Source: an uncultured Eubacteriales bacterium
GTDB taxonomy: Bacteria; Bacillota; Clostridia; Oscillospirales; Oscillospiraceae
Direction: 5' to 3'
Length of the DNA stretch: 6,012 bases
Assembly (NCBI GenBank): GCA_902496595.1
Contig: CABVBV010000129.1
Location: 1-6,012 of the forward strand
Program-made: the position numbers and the translations under genes
The notes under the pieces: model-generated
Databases searched by the model: none
What the model saw: the letters and a program-made list of their open reading frames with translations, nothing else
What the model was told of the DNA's origin: nothing
Shown here: positions 1 to 5,838 of the stretch, piece after piece
Layout of the letters: each line of letters starts with the position of its first letter
Numbering within the stretch: the first letter of the stretch is position 1

Positions 1-319
1 CCTGCACGGCGCGGATGACGTCGGAGAGCTTGCCGACGCCCGAGGGCTCGATGAGAATCCTGTCCGGCGCGAACTGGGCCTTGACCTTTTTGAGCGCCTC
101 GGCGAAGTCGCCCACGAGGCTGCAGCAGATGCAGCCGGAGCTCATTTCGGTGATCTCGACGCCGGCGTCCTGCAAAAAGCCGCCGTCCACGGAGATCTCG
201 CCGAACTCGTTCTCGATGAGCACGAGCTTCTCGCCCTTGTAGGCCTCGCTTATGAGTTTCTTTATCAGCGTGGTCTTGCCCGCGCCGAGAAAGCCCGAGA
301 ATATATCGATCTTAGTCAT
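1..319 (-). CDS. G3E-family (CobW/CooC/UreG-like) GTPase, partial, C-terminus outside window
   Basis: About 106 N-terminal residues are visible; the gene runs off the left edge. Seen: a P-loop, GFLGAGKTT at residues 9-17; a switch-like ENEFGE at 36-41; a CxCC metal-binding motif, GCICC at 62-66 (Cys63, Cys65, Cys66); and IEPSGVG at about 90-96, where the family usually has an E-(S/T)-G type motif. P-loop plus CxCC is diagnostic of G3E P-loop GTPases, which use GTP hydrolysis to handle or deliver metals or metal cofactors (cobalamin, Ni, Zn, Fe) to target enzymes in the cytoplasm. The ATG at 319-317 is preceded by an AGAAGGAAG ribosome binding site about 8 nt away, and the P-loop begins right after it, so the start is secure. 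It is divergent from the GH3 gene. Which metal or client it serves cannot be told, because the downstream neighbours and the C-terminal domain are not visible. Confidence 0.93.
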   Translation of the reverse strand, partial: MTKIDIFSGFLGAGKTTLIKKLISEAYKGEKLVLIENEFGEISVDGGFLQDAGVEITEMSSGCICCSLVGDFAEALKKVKAQFAPDRILIEPSGVGKLSDVIRAVQ

Positions 320-339
320 TTTCTGCGCTTCCTTCTCGA

Positions 340-368
340 TTGTAATTTTAAATTATCGGGGTTATAAT
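340..368 (+). promoter_or_regulatory. Sigma-A-type promoter for the GH3 lipoprotein gene
   Basis: A perfect -10 box, TATAAT (363-368), lies 17 bp downstream of a TTGTAA -35 box (340-345, 4 of 6 matches to consensus). Transcription would start near 375, giving a leader of about 40 nt before the ATG at 417. The stretch is AT-rich and sits in the divergent spacer between the GTPase and GH3 genes. Confidence 0.7.
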
Positions 369-375
369 CATAACC
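360..375. repeat. Inverted repeat overlapping the GH3 promoter -10 box (possible operator)
   Basis: GGTTAT (360-365) and ATAACC (370-375) form a perfect 6-bp inverted repeat with a 4-nt centre. It overlaps the TATAAT box and the likely transcription start. The position would suit a repressor site, but no regulator can be named, and a 6-bp repeat in AT-rich DNA can arise by chance. Confidence 0.35.
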
Positions 376-416
376 AACCTATTTTACCACCAACAGCAAA
401 AGGGGTCAAACCAAAA

Positions 417-1601
417 ATGAAAAAACTCAAGATCAAGGCGCTTTGCCTGACGCTTATACTCAGCCTTGCCCTTTCCGCCTGCGGCACTGCGGCGGATATG
501 GAGCTGCCGAGCCCGACATTTGAGCCTACCGAGGCGCCAACTCCCGAGCCGACGCCCACCCCAGACCCGGTCAAGACCAAAGCGGAGGCGCTGCTGGCCG
601 ATATGAGCCTGCGCGAGAAGGTCTGCCAGCTCATGGTCGTGCGGCCCGAGGTGCTCACCGGGCTCTCGCCCGTGACCGTCGCGGGCGAGGCGACGCAGCA
701 GGCGCTGGCGGAATACCCCGTCGGCGGCCTCATATACAGCGTGGACAACCTCGTGACGCAGGAGCAGACGCGGGAGATGATAGAGAACACGCAGTCGTAC
801 TCAAAGATACCGCTCATCATAAGCGCGGACGAAGAGGGCGGCAACGTGGGGAGGCTCATGTACAAGCTGGGCACGACCTTCATCCACTCCATGTACAGCT
901 ACAAGGACGAGGGCCCGGAGACGGCCTATCAGAACGCCCTCACCATCGGCACGGATATGGTGAGCTGCCTCTTCAACACCGACTACGCGCCGGTGGCGGA
1001 CGTGTGGACGAACCCGGCGAACACGGTAATCGGCGACCGGGCCTACTCGGACGACTTTAACGAGGCGGCGGAGCTGGTGGCCTCGGCGGTTCGGGGCTTC
1101 ACGGACGCGGGCGTGGTGTGCTGCCTCAAGCACTTCCCGGGCCACGGCGACACGGACACGGACACGCACGAGGGCGCGGCCATCGTGGACAAGAGCCTCG
1201 ACGAGCTGCGAGAGGGCGAGCTTTTGCCCTTCGTTTCGGGCATCGAGGCGGGCGCGGACATGGTCATGATAGGCCACATAACGGTGACGGCGCTGGACGA
1301 CGTGCCCGCGACGATCTCCGAGGCGGTCATCACAAGCCTGCTGCGCGAGGAGCTGGGCTGGGACGGCGTGGTAATCACGGACTCGCTCGACATGGGAGCC
1401 ATGGCGGGCTACGACAACGGCGAGGTCTGCGTGCGCTTCATCGAGGCCGGAGGAGATATCCTCCTCGGCATTCCCGACTTGGAGGCAGCCGTGGCCGCTC
1501 TTGAAGACGCCGTGGCCGAAGGCCGCCTCACCGAACAGCGCATCGACGAGAGCGTGATGCGCATACTCACGCTGAAAATTGAGCACGGAATTATTATGTA
1601 A
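417..1601 (+). CDS. Family 3 glycoside hydrolase lipoprotein, NagZ-like beta-N-acetylhexosaminidase
   Basis: The 394-aa product probably removes terminal beta-N-acetylglucosamine from peptidoglycan fragments. Residues 1-22 form a lipoprotein signal (Lys-rich N-terminus, hydrophobic core, lipobox LSAC with Cys22), so the mature enzyme should be tethered outside the membrane. A Pro/Thr/Glu-rich linker (about 30-50) leads into one GH3 catalytic barrel. The NagZ-type loop KHFPGHGDT begins at Lys238 and ends in D249-T-H251, the Asp-His dyad NagZ enzymes use in place of a separate acid/base domain. The predicted nucleophile is Asp322 in VITDSLDMGAM. The second domain of Bacillus-type secreted NagZ is absent, so it resembles the short Gram-negative form with a lipid anchor added. 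The ATG at 417 is chosen because the signal peptide starts there, with AAAGGGG about 11 nt upstream; an in-frame extension to 252 only reads antisense through the GTPase. It is monocistronic and convergent with the kinase gene. The NagZ class is firm, the exact substrate inferred. Confidence 0.93.
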   Translation: MKKLKIKALCLTLILSLALSACGTAADMELPSPTFEPTEAPTPEPTPTPDPVKTKAEALLADMSLREKVCQLMVVRPEVLTGLSPVTVAGEATQQALAEYPVGGLIYSVDNLVTQEQTREMIENTQSYSKIPLIISADEEGGNVGRLMYKLGTTFIHSMYSYKDEGPETAYQNALTIGTDMVSCLFNTDYAPVADVWTNPANTVIGDRAYSDDFNEAAELVASAVRGFTDAGVVCCLKHFPGHGDTDTDTHEGAAIVDKSLDELREGELLPFVSGIEAGADMVMIGHITVTALDDVPATISEAVITSLLREELGWDGVVITDSLDMGAMAGYDNGEVCVRFIEAGGDILLGIPDLEAAVAALEDAVAEGRLTEQRIDESVMRILTLKIEHGIIM

Positions 1602-1611
1602 ACCGACGTAC

Positions 1612-1646
1612 AAAAAACAGCGCCGCGCCCGGCATACGGGCGCGGC
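1612..1646 (-). terminator. Intrinsic terminator of the glyA-response regulator-kinase operon
   Basis: A perfect 10-bp GC-rich stem (GCCGCGCCCG at 1622-1631 against 1637-1646) with a 5-nt loop is followed, on the minus strand, by a run of six T after a short GCTG step (plus-strand A6 at 1612-1617). It starts at the kinase stop codon. Read on the plus strand the hairpin lies 20 nt past the GH3 stop but is followed only by a poor T-tract, so it would end GH3 transcripts less efficiently. Confidence 0.88.
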
Positions 1647-2629
1647 TATTCTGCGTTTAGTTCGTATCCGGAGAAGCAGATGATGGCCCGGGTGCCCCTG
1701 CCGGGTTCGGACTCGAATCTCAAGCTGTGGCCAAGTTTGGCGCAGACCCTGCGGCTCAGGTACAGGCCGAGGCCGGTGGAGCCTTTTTCGGCCCTGCCGT
1801 TGTAGCCGGTGAAGCCGCGTTCGCCGAGCCTGGGGATGTCCTCGGCGGCGATGCCGGTTCCGCTGTCCTCGATGACGAGGCTGCGGCCCTCGGCGTATAT
1901 CCGTATCTGTCCGGACTTGGTATATTTCAGCGCGTTTGACAACAGCTGGCCTATGACGAAGGCGAGCCATTTTTCGTCCGTGAGCACCTTGAGATGCGTC
2001 TCGGAGAGCTCCAGCGGCAGCTTTTTCATTATGAACAGGCCGGCGAACTTCCGGACGCAGCCCTTTACGACGTCGTCCAGCTCCGTGCTGCGAAGCACGA
2101 GGTCAACGGTGTCGCTGCCCAGCCTCTGATACGAGAGCACCATGTCCACATACTGCTCTATCCTGAAGAGCTCTGCGGATATGGCGGACTTTTCTGCGGC
2201 GTCGCTGCTTTGGAGCAGGAGGCGCATGGCAGCGATCGGCGTTTTTATCTGGTGCGCCCACATGGCGTAGTAGTCCTCAGCCTCTCTTCTCGAAGCGCTG
2301 TATTCCGCGTCCAGCCTCGACCTCTCGGCCCAGAGTTCCCTGAGCAGGGAGTCATACTCCGCATCCGCACCGGGCCACGGCTCGGGCAGCCGGTCGATGG
2401 ATACCCTGATGCTGTTCTTGAGGTTCCGGAGCTCTCCGACCCTGCGTGAAAACCTGATGTAGTCTATGACTATCGCCAGAACGCAGGGCACGGCGCAGAG
2501 CAGGCCGGCGTATGCCGCCGCCTCCAGAGGGAGATGGTACAGATAGAACACCGCGCAGCATATGAGCACGCAAAGCAGGAGCAGCACCGGGATCTTCCAG
2601 TGCCGCTTGAAGTATGAGAGGATCGGCAT
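1646..2629 (-). CDS. BceS/GraS-like intramembrane-sensing histidine kinase
   Basis: The 327-aa membrane sensor kinase probably phosphorylates the regulator encoded just upstream. Two hydrophobic segments (about 13-31 and 37-58) are separated by a very short external loop, leaving no room for an extracellular sensor domain. That is the hallmark of intramembrane-sensing kinases. The dimerisation/phosphoacceptor region has the motif MWAHQIKTP with His126, as in BceS-type kinases. The ATPase domain follows: N box around Asn232 (QLLSNALKYT), G1 box EDSGTGI (254-260), an F-box-like ERGFTG (270-275) and G2 box GSTGLGL (283-289). All catalytic motifs are intact and the length is normal for the class. 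The ATG at 2629 lies 12 nt after the regulator stop, with a GGGGG ribosome binding site in the gap. Known family members detect bacitracin-like or cationic peptides through a partner BceAB-type transporter. No such gene is adjacent: a terminator follows directly. The ligand is therefore unknown. Confidence 0.93.
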   Translation of the reverse strand: MPILSYFKRHWKIPVLLLLCVLICCAVFYLYHLPLEAAAYAGLLCAVPCVLAIVIDYIRFSRRVGELRNLKNSIRVSIDRLPEPWPGADAEYDSLLRELWAERSRLDAEYSASRREAEDYYAMWAHQIKTPIAAMRLLLQSSDAAEKSAISAELFRIEQYVDMVLSYQRLGSDTVDLVLRSTELDDVVKGCVRKFAGLFIMKKLPLELSETHLKVLTDEKWLAFVIGQLLSNALKYTKSGQIRIYAEGRSLVIEDSGTGIAAEDIPRLGERGFTGYNGRAEKGSTGLGLYLSRRVCAKLGHSLRFESEPGRGTRAIICFSGYELNAE

Positions 2630-2641
2630 TCAGTTACCCCC

Positions 2642-3313
2642 TCAGTCTATGATGTAACCCAGGCCCTTCCTGGTCTTTATGAAGTCGCCCAGGCCGACGG
2701 CTCCGAGGCTTTTCCTGAGCCTCATGACGTTCACGGTGAGGGTGTTCTCGTCCACAAAGCTGTCCGTCTGCCAGAGCCTCAGCATGAGCTCGTCCCTGGA
2801 TACGACGCTGCCGTGCTTTTCCATCAGCGCCTGGAGGATGCGCAGCTCGTTTTTGGTCAGCTGTATCCTCTCTCCGCCGTAGACAAGGGCGCCTCCGTTT
2901 ATGTCGAGCACAGCCCCGGAGCATTCCAGCACTCTGCCGGTACCGGCAAAATCGTAGGCCCTGCGCAGCAGCGCCTGCACCTTGGCAGTCAGCACCTCCA
3001 GGTCGAAGGGCTTCGCGATGAAGTCGTCCGCGCCCATGTTCATCGCCATGACGATGTTCATGTTGTCAGACGCGCTGGATATGAACATCACCGGGACTTT
3101 CGAGACTTTGCGTATCTCGGCGCACCAGTGGTAGCCGGAGAACCTCGGAAGGGAGATGTCCAGCAGCACCAGCTGGGGCTCGAAGGCCGCGAACTCGGAC
3201 ATGACATTCCCAAAGTCCTCCGCAGCCTTCGCCTCAAAGCCCCAGCTTTCCATATTCGCGCAGATAGCCCCGCAGATGACGGGGTCGTCCTCAACGACGA
3301 ATACGCGGTACAT
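2642..3313 (-). CDS. OmpR/PhoB-family response regulator, BceR-like
   Basis: The 223-aa cytoplasmic transcription factor is the likely phosphorylation target of the downstream kinase. The receiver domain (about 1-120) has the acidic pocket E8-D9-D10, phosphoacceptor Asp52 in LVLLDISLP, the switch Ser in FISSAS (about 79-80) and Lys101 in AKPFD. The stretch from about 83 to 103 (DNMNIVMAMNMG, then DDFIAKPFD) is strongly like BceR-class regulators. A winged-helix DNA-binding domain (about 128-223) follows, including LTKNELRIL, a recognition-helix region DENTLTVNVMRLRKSL and the closing wing TRKGLGYII. The ATG at 3313 lies 3 nt past the glyA stop, and its only upstream Shine-Dalgarno-like match is a weak AAGGG inside the glyA end, so translation is probably coupled to glyA. 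Its target promoter cannot be identified: the usual bceAB target is not in the window. Confidence 0.94.
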   Translation of the reverse strand: MYRVFVVEDDPVICGAICANMESWGFEAKAAEDFGNVMSEFAAFEPQLVLLDISLPRFSGYHWCAEIRKVSKVPVMFISSASDNMNIVMAMNMGADDFIAKPFDLEVLTAKVQALLRRAYDFAGTGRVLECSGAVLDINGGALVYGGERIQLTKNELRILQALMEKHGSVVSRDELMLRLWQTDSFVDENTLTVNVMRLRKSLGAVGLGDFIKTRKGLGYIID

Positions 3314-3316
3314 CTC

Positions 3317-4561
3317 TCAGATAACGCCCTTGTAGAGCGGGAAACGCTCGCAAAGATCCATGACTTCGGCCTTGACTTCGGGAACGGCGCTCTCGCCCTC
3401 GCGCATGAGCCTGAGTATGAGTTCGCCTATCCTGCGCATCTCGGCCTCCTTCATGCCCCTAGTCGTGGCGGCGGGGGAGCCGAAGCGCACGCCGCTGCCC
3501 AGGTGCGGAGGCTGCTCGTCGAACGGTATGGCGTTCTTGTTCGCAGTGATGTGCGCCCTGTCGAGCCGTTCCTGCATATCGCGGCCGGTGACGCCCATGC
3601 TCATGACGTCGGCCAGCAGCAGGTGATTGTCTGTGCCGCCTGAGACGAGCCTCACGCCGCCCTTGGAGAGCGTGTCCGCCAGCGCCGCCGCGTTGCGGAC
3701 TATCTGATGCTGATACGCGGCGAACTCGGGCTGCATGGCCTCCTTCAGGCACACTGCCTTGCCCGCGATGACGTGCATGAGCGGGCCGCCCTGACTGCCC
3801 GGGAAGATGGCCGAGTCTATCTTCTTCGCCAGCTCCGCCTTGCAGAGTATGATCGCGCCCCTCGGGCCCCTCAGAGTTTTGTGCGTCGTGGTCGTCACCA
3901 CGTCGGCATAGGGCACCGGCGAGGGATGCGCGCCGCCCGCGACAAGGCCGCCGATGTGCGCCATATCCACAAACATATAGGCCCCGACTTCGTCGCAGAT
4001 GCTGCGGATCTCCTTCCAGTCTATGATGCGCGAATAGGCCGACGCGCCGGAGATTATCATCTTGGGCTTCAGCTCGCGGGCCATTTTGCGCATTTCGTCG
4101 TAGTCGATGAGCTCTGTCTCGCGGTTGACGCCGTAAGGCCGCACATCGAAGTATTTACCGGTTATCGAGGCCCTCGCGCCGTGGGTCAGGTGCCCGCCGC
4201 AGGCCAGATCCATGCCCATGACGACGTCGCCGGGCTTCACCAGCGCCAGATACACAGCAACGTTCGCCTGAGAGCCGGAGTGCGGCTGGACGTTCGCGTG
4301 CTCGGCCCCGAAGAGCTCCTTGGCCCTGTCGCGGCAGATGTTTTCGACCACGTCAACATATTCGCAGCCGCCGTAGAAACGCTTCCCGGGATAGCCTTCT
4401 GCATACTTGTTGGTGAGATGGCTGCCCACGGCTTCCATCACAGCAGGAGAAGTGAAGTTCTCGGAGGCGATGAGTTCAATATGGTCGCGCTGACGTGTCA
4501 GCTCCTGCTCCATGGCAGAAAAAATCTCCGCGTCCACGCGGCGAAGGTTCTCATAGTTCAT
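3317..4561 (-). CDS. glyA: Serine hydroxymethyltransferase (glycine hydroxymethyltransferase)
   Basis: The 414-aa cytoplasmic PLP enzyme interconverts serine plus tetrahydrofolate with glycine plus 5,10-methylene-tetrahydrofolate, the main one-carbon source for purine, thymidylate and methionine synthesis. Seen: HIELIASENF (27-36), NKYAEGYPGKRFYGG (51-65), the cofactor-site HSGSQAN stretch, and the PLP-binding Lys228 in TTTTHKTLRGPRG, matching Lys229 of the E. coli enzyme. Length is normal and the gene appears intact. The start at 4561 is chosen over an in-frame ATG at 4609. GAGGAG (4577-4572) precedes it by 10 nt, the protein then begins MNYENLRRVDAEIF as is usual for the family, and the upstream ATG would lie only about 5 nt from the predicted transcription start. 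It is the first gene of an apparent operon with the response regulator and kinase, which is an unusual partnership. Confidence 0.97.
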   Translation of the reverse strand: MNYENLRRVDAEIFSAMEQELTRQRDHIELIASENFTSPAVMEAVGSHLTNKYAEGYPGKRFYGGCEYVDVVENICRDRAKELFGAEHANVQPHSGSQANVAVYLALVKPGDVVMGMDLACGGHLTHGARASITGKYFDVRPYGVNRETELIDYDEMRKMARELKPKMIISGASAYSRIIDWKEIRSICDEVGAYMFVDMAHIGGLVAGGAHPSPVPYADVVTTTTHKTLRGPRGAIILCKAELAKKIDSAIFPGSQGGPLMHVIAGKAVCLKEAMQPEFAAYQHQIVRNAAALADTLSKGGVRLVSGGTDNHLLLADVMSMGVTGRDMQERLDRAHITANKNAIPFDEQPPHLGSGVRFGSPAATTRGMKEAEMRRIGELILRLMREGESAVPEVKAEVMDLCERFPLYKGVI

Positions 4562-4571
4562 GTCAATACAG

Positions 4572-4577
4572 CTCCTC
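4572..4577 (-). promoter_or_regulatory. Ribosome binding site deciding the glyA start
   Basis: GAGGAG on the minus strand lies 10 nt before the ATG at 4561. The alternative in-frame ATG at 4609 has no purine-rich site in front of it. Confidence 0.75.
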
Positions 4578-4620
4578 GGCCTATATTTTTCCCACTCCAT
4601 GCAAAGCATAAAGATACTGT

Positions 4621-4650
4621 ATTATAACACCACTCCGGCCGGCTTAGCAA
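4621..4650 (-). promoter_or_regulatory. Sigma-A-type promoter of the glyA operon
   Basis: On the minus strand a perfect TATAAT (4626-4621) lies 18 bp downstream of TTGCTA (4650-4645, 4 of 6 consensus matches). The predicted start of transcription, near 4614, gives a leader of about 50 nt. No further promoter is obvious before the regulator or kinase, so all three genes are probably transcribed from here. Confidence 0.7.
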
Positions 4651-4785
4651 TCACAATCTCGCCCGATTAATCGGACGATGTATGTTTACTCTGCACAAAT
4701 GTCCGCGCAGGACAAACTGCGGCTCGCGTACCGGAGCGGATAATATATATATTGTGTAATAGTATCGCATCACGGCCGGCTCAGC
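4636..4785. repeat. Pair of 13-bp direct repeats flanking the glyA upstream spacer
   Basis: CGGCCGGCTTAGC (4636-4648) and CGGCCGGCTCAGC (4773-4785) match at 12 of 13 positions and lie 137 bp apart. The first overlaps the glyA promoter region and the second abuts the long inverted repeat at 4788. The GGCCGGC core is self-complementary in part, so a shared binding site and chance are both possible. The DNA between them holds a 12-bp palindrome, a 21-codon open frame and an AT-rich run (4741-4755), but no recognisable gene. Confidence 0.45.
4663..4674. promoter_or_regulatory. 12-bp palindrome upstream of the glyA promoter (possible operator)
   Basis: CCGATTAATCGG is a perfect palindrome 13 bp upstream of the glyA -35 box, where activators or repressors often bind. 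No regulator can be assigned from the sequence. Confidence 0.4.
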
Positions 4786-4787
4786 GG

Positions 4788-4835
4788 TCAAAAGACGAGA
4801 GGGAGAGGCGGCAGCCTCTCCCTCTCGTCTTTTGA
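4788..4835 (-). terminator. Very long perfect hairpin, terminator of the E2-like gene
   Basis: A perfect 22-bp stem (4788-4809 against 4814-4835) with a 4-nt loop begins 5 nt past the stop codon of the minus-strand E2-like gene. Its outer base pairs are AAAA/TTTT, so an RNA from either strand ends the hairpin in UCUUUUGA. This suits an intrinsic terminator, although the U-tract is short and lies inside the stem. The symmetry means it could act on either strand, but only the minus strand has a gene entering it. Confidence 0.75.
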
Positions 4836-4840
4836 GAAAA

Positions 4841-5722
4841 TCAATATATGTCCTCGACTACCTTTTCCGGGGCCCTTTCGAGCTCGTCCGGATTTTTGAG
4901 GAAGTATTTCATGTGCTTGAACGCGGCGGCATAGTAGGCGCCGTCGACTATGCGCTCGTCGCAGACGATCTTGTAGTCGACATACTTGCGCTCCACGGGA
5001 TTGCCGTGCCTGTCCAGCTCCATGACCCTCCGCTTGGCGCCGAAGGCCAGGAAGACCGGCAGATTGCCGAAGTTGTAGATGTGGTGATAAATGGGAGGTA
5101 TTCCCAGGGAGCCGAGGTCGGTGACTATCATTGAGCCGTGGAACGGGCTCGCCTTGAGCAGCGACATCGGGATGAGGTCGAAATAGTCCATCACCCTCAA
5201 AATCCACACGGCGAACTTCAGGAACAGGCCGGGGATCTTCATGAGCGCACCGGCGACCTTCTCAGTGCCGCTGTCGTCGGAAGTCTTTATCTCCTCGACC
5301 ACGTCGTTCATCTTGCGGTACACGTCGTAAATGGTGTCCGTCGGCTCGAAAACGACCTTGGCGCAGGTCTCCTCGGAATCCGTCGTGATGCCGCGCTTGA
5401 CCATCATATTGATGAGTATCTCGTTCCGGGCGAATATCTTCTGCCCGGCAACGAAACGGTTGATCCCCGGAAGCTGGGAGATCACCCTTATGTACGCCGC
5501 AATGAACAGGTGCAGCATACCGAGGCCCTTGTAGCCTTCCTGCCGCTTGGCCCGGAGCCATCTGTCCGTATCCGAGATCTCAATCGAACCCGCGAACTGG
5601 TTGCAGGCGTCGTTCCGATCGATCATGATGTAGGGTGTGAAGAGATTGAGGGCAGGAAGCGTGCGCAGACGCCGTCCTTCCTTGCGGTCGCCAATCCTGC
5701 GTCGGTAGCCCGTTGTGCTCAT
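4841..5722 (-). CDS. Stand-alone 2-oxoacid dehydrogenase E2/CAT-fold acyltransferase-like protein with altered active site
   Basis: This 293-aa protein resembles the catalytic domain of 2-oxoacid dehydrogenase E2 subunits and chloramphenicol acetyltransferase, trimeric enzymes moving acyl groups from CoA or lipoyl carriers. Seen: an Arg-rich N-terminus (RRRIGDRKEGRRLR, about 7-20) followed by TPYIM; a hydrophobic or amphipathic stretch at about 163-189; a late core segment VTDLGSLGIPPIYHHIYNFG (200-219), the counterpart of the E2 SNLG region; and the C-terminal signature DERIVDGAYYA (255-265). In active family members this reads DHRxxDG; here Glu256 replaces the general-base His, while Asp260-Gly261 remain. 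There is no lipoyl or E1-binding domain, and no E1 or E3 gene nearby, so it is not a normal complex subunit. The ATG at 5722 is preferred over an in-frame GTG at 5743 because GGAGG lies 10 nt before it and overlaps the longer version. It has its own promoter and terminator. Fold is well supported; activity and substrate are unknown. Confidence 0.85.
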   Translation of the reverse strand: MSTTGYRRRIGDRKEGRRLRTLPALNLFTPYIMIDRNDACNQFAGSIEISDTDRWLRAKRQEGYKGLGMLHLFIAAYIRVISQLPGINRFVAGQKIFARNEILINMMVKRGITTDSEETCAKVVFEPTDTIYDVYRKMNDVVEEIKTSDDSGTEKVAGALMKIPGLFLKFAVWILRVMDYFDLIPMSLLKASPFHGSMIVTDLGSLGIPPIYHHIYNFGNLPVFLAFGAKRRVMELDRHGNPVERKYVDYKIVCDERIVDGAYYAAAFKHMKYFLKNPDELERAPEKVVEDIY

Positions 5723-5732
5723 ATGTCTGTGA

Positions 5733-5737
5733 CCTCC
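5733..5737 (-). promoter_or_regulatory. Ribosome binding site deciding the E2-like gene start
   Basis: GGAGG on the minus strand lies 10 nt before the ATG at 5722. Starting instead at the GTG at 5743 would place this site inside the coding sequence and leave no site upstream. Confidence 0.75.
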
Positions 5738-5769
5738 ACTCACGGTTCATTTTATCTCAAGGATTTTAC

Positions 5770-5798
5770 ATTATAATACGATTCCGCCTCCGAATCAA
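5770..5798 (-). promoter_or_regulatory. Sigma-A-type promoter of the E2-like gene
   Basis: On the minus strand TATAAT (5775-5770) lies 17 bp downstream of TTGATT (5798-5793, 4 of 6 consensus matches). The leader would be about 40 nt. The spacer carries a small GATTC/GAATC inverted repeat (5780-5784 and 5792-5796). Confidence 0.75.
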
Positions 5799-5814
5799 GT
5801 ACATTCTAACTATA

Positions 5815-5838
5815 ATTCGTTAACGAATAAACATTCGT
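5815..5838. promoter_or_regulatory. 14-bp palindrome plus a repeated half-site, probable operator
   Basis: ATTCGTTAACGAAT (5815-5828) is a perfect palindrome. The half-site ATTCGT recurs in direct orientation at 5833-5838, followed by GAAC, so the first 10 bases of the palindrome are repeated with one change at an 18-bp offset. It lies 16 bp upstream of the E2-like gene -35 box, in the spacer shared with the divergent gene beyond the right edge. This layout is typical of an operator for a dimeric helix-turn-helix regulator, perhaps encoded by that divergent gene; the regulator family is not known. Confidence 0.55.

Noticed and set aside
252..416. 55-codon N-terminal extension of the GH3 gene
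   Set aside because: It runs antisense through the start of the GTPase gene and across the promoter at 340-368, and the lipoprotein signal begins at the ATG at 417.
1149..1166. Triple tandem GACACG in the GH3 catalytic loop, suspected repeat expansion
   Set aside because: The encoded DTDTDTH has the same length as the usual GDTxxDSH loop of NagZ proteins, so nothing has been inserted.
801..1970. Long minus-strand open frame (389 codons) opposite the GH3 gene and the kinase end
   Set aside because: Its product is an Arg/His/Val-rich, low-complexity sequence without any recognisable domain, and it overlaps two well-supported genes antisense. GC-rich coding DNA commonly produces such frames.
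3707..4627. Plus-strand open frame of 306 codons opposite glyA
   Set aside because: It is antisense to an unmistakable serine hydroxymethyltransferase, has no ribosome binding site, and reads as composition-driven sequence.
4741..4760. AT-rich run as a promoter or origin-like element
   Set aside because: No -35/-10 pair with correct spacing serves a visible gene, and no DnaA-box cluster or iteron set is present.
5723..5743. GTG start at 5743 for the E2-like gene
   Set aside because: The added residues span the GGAGG ribosome binding site of the better ATG at 5722.
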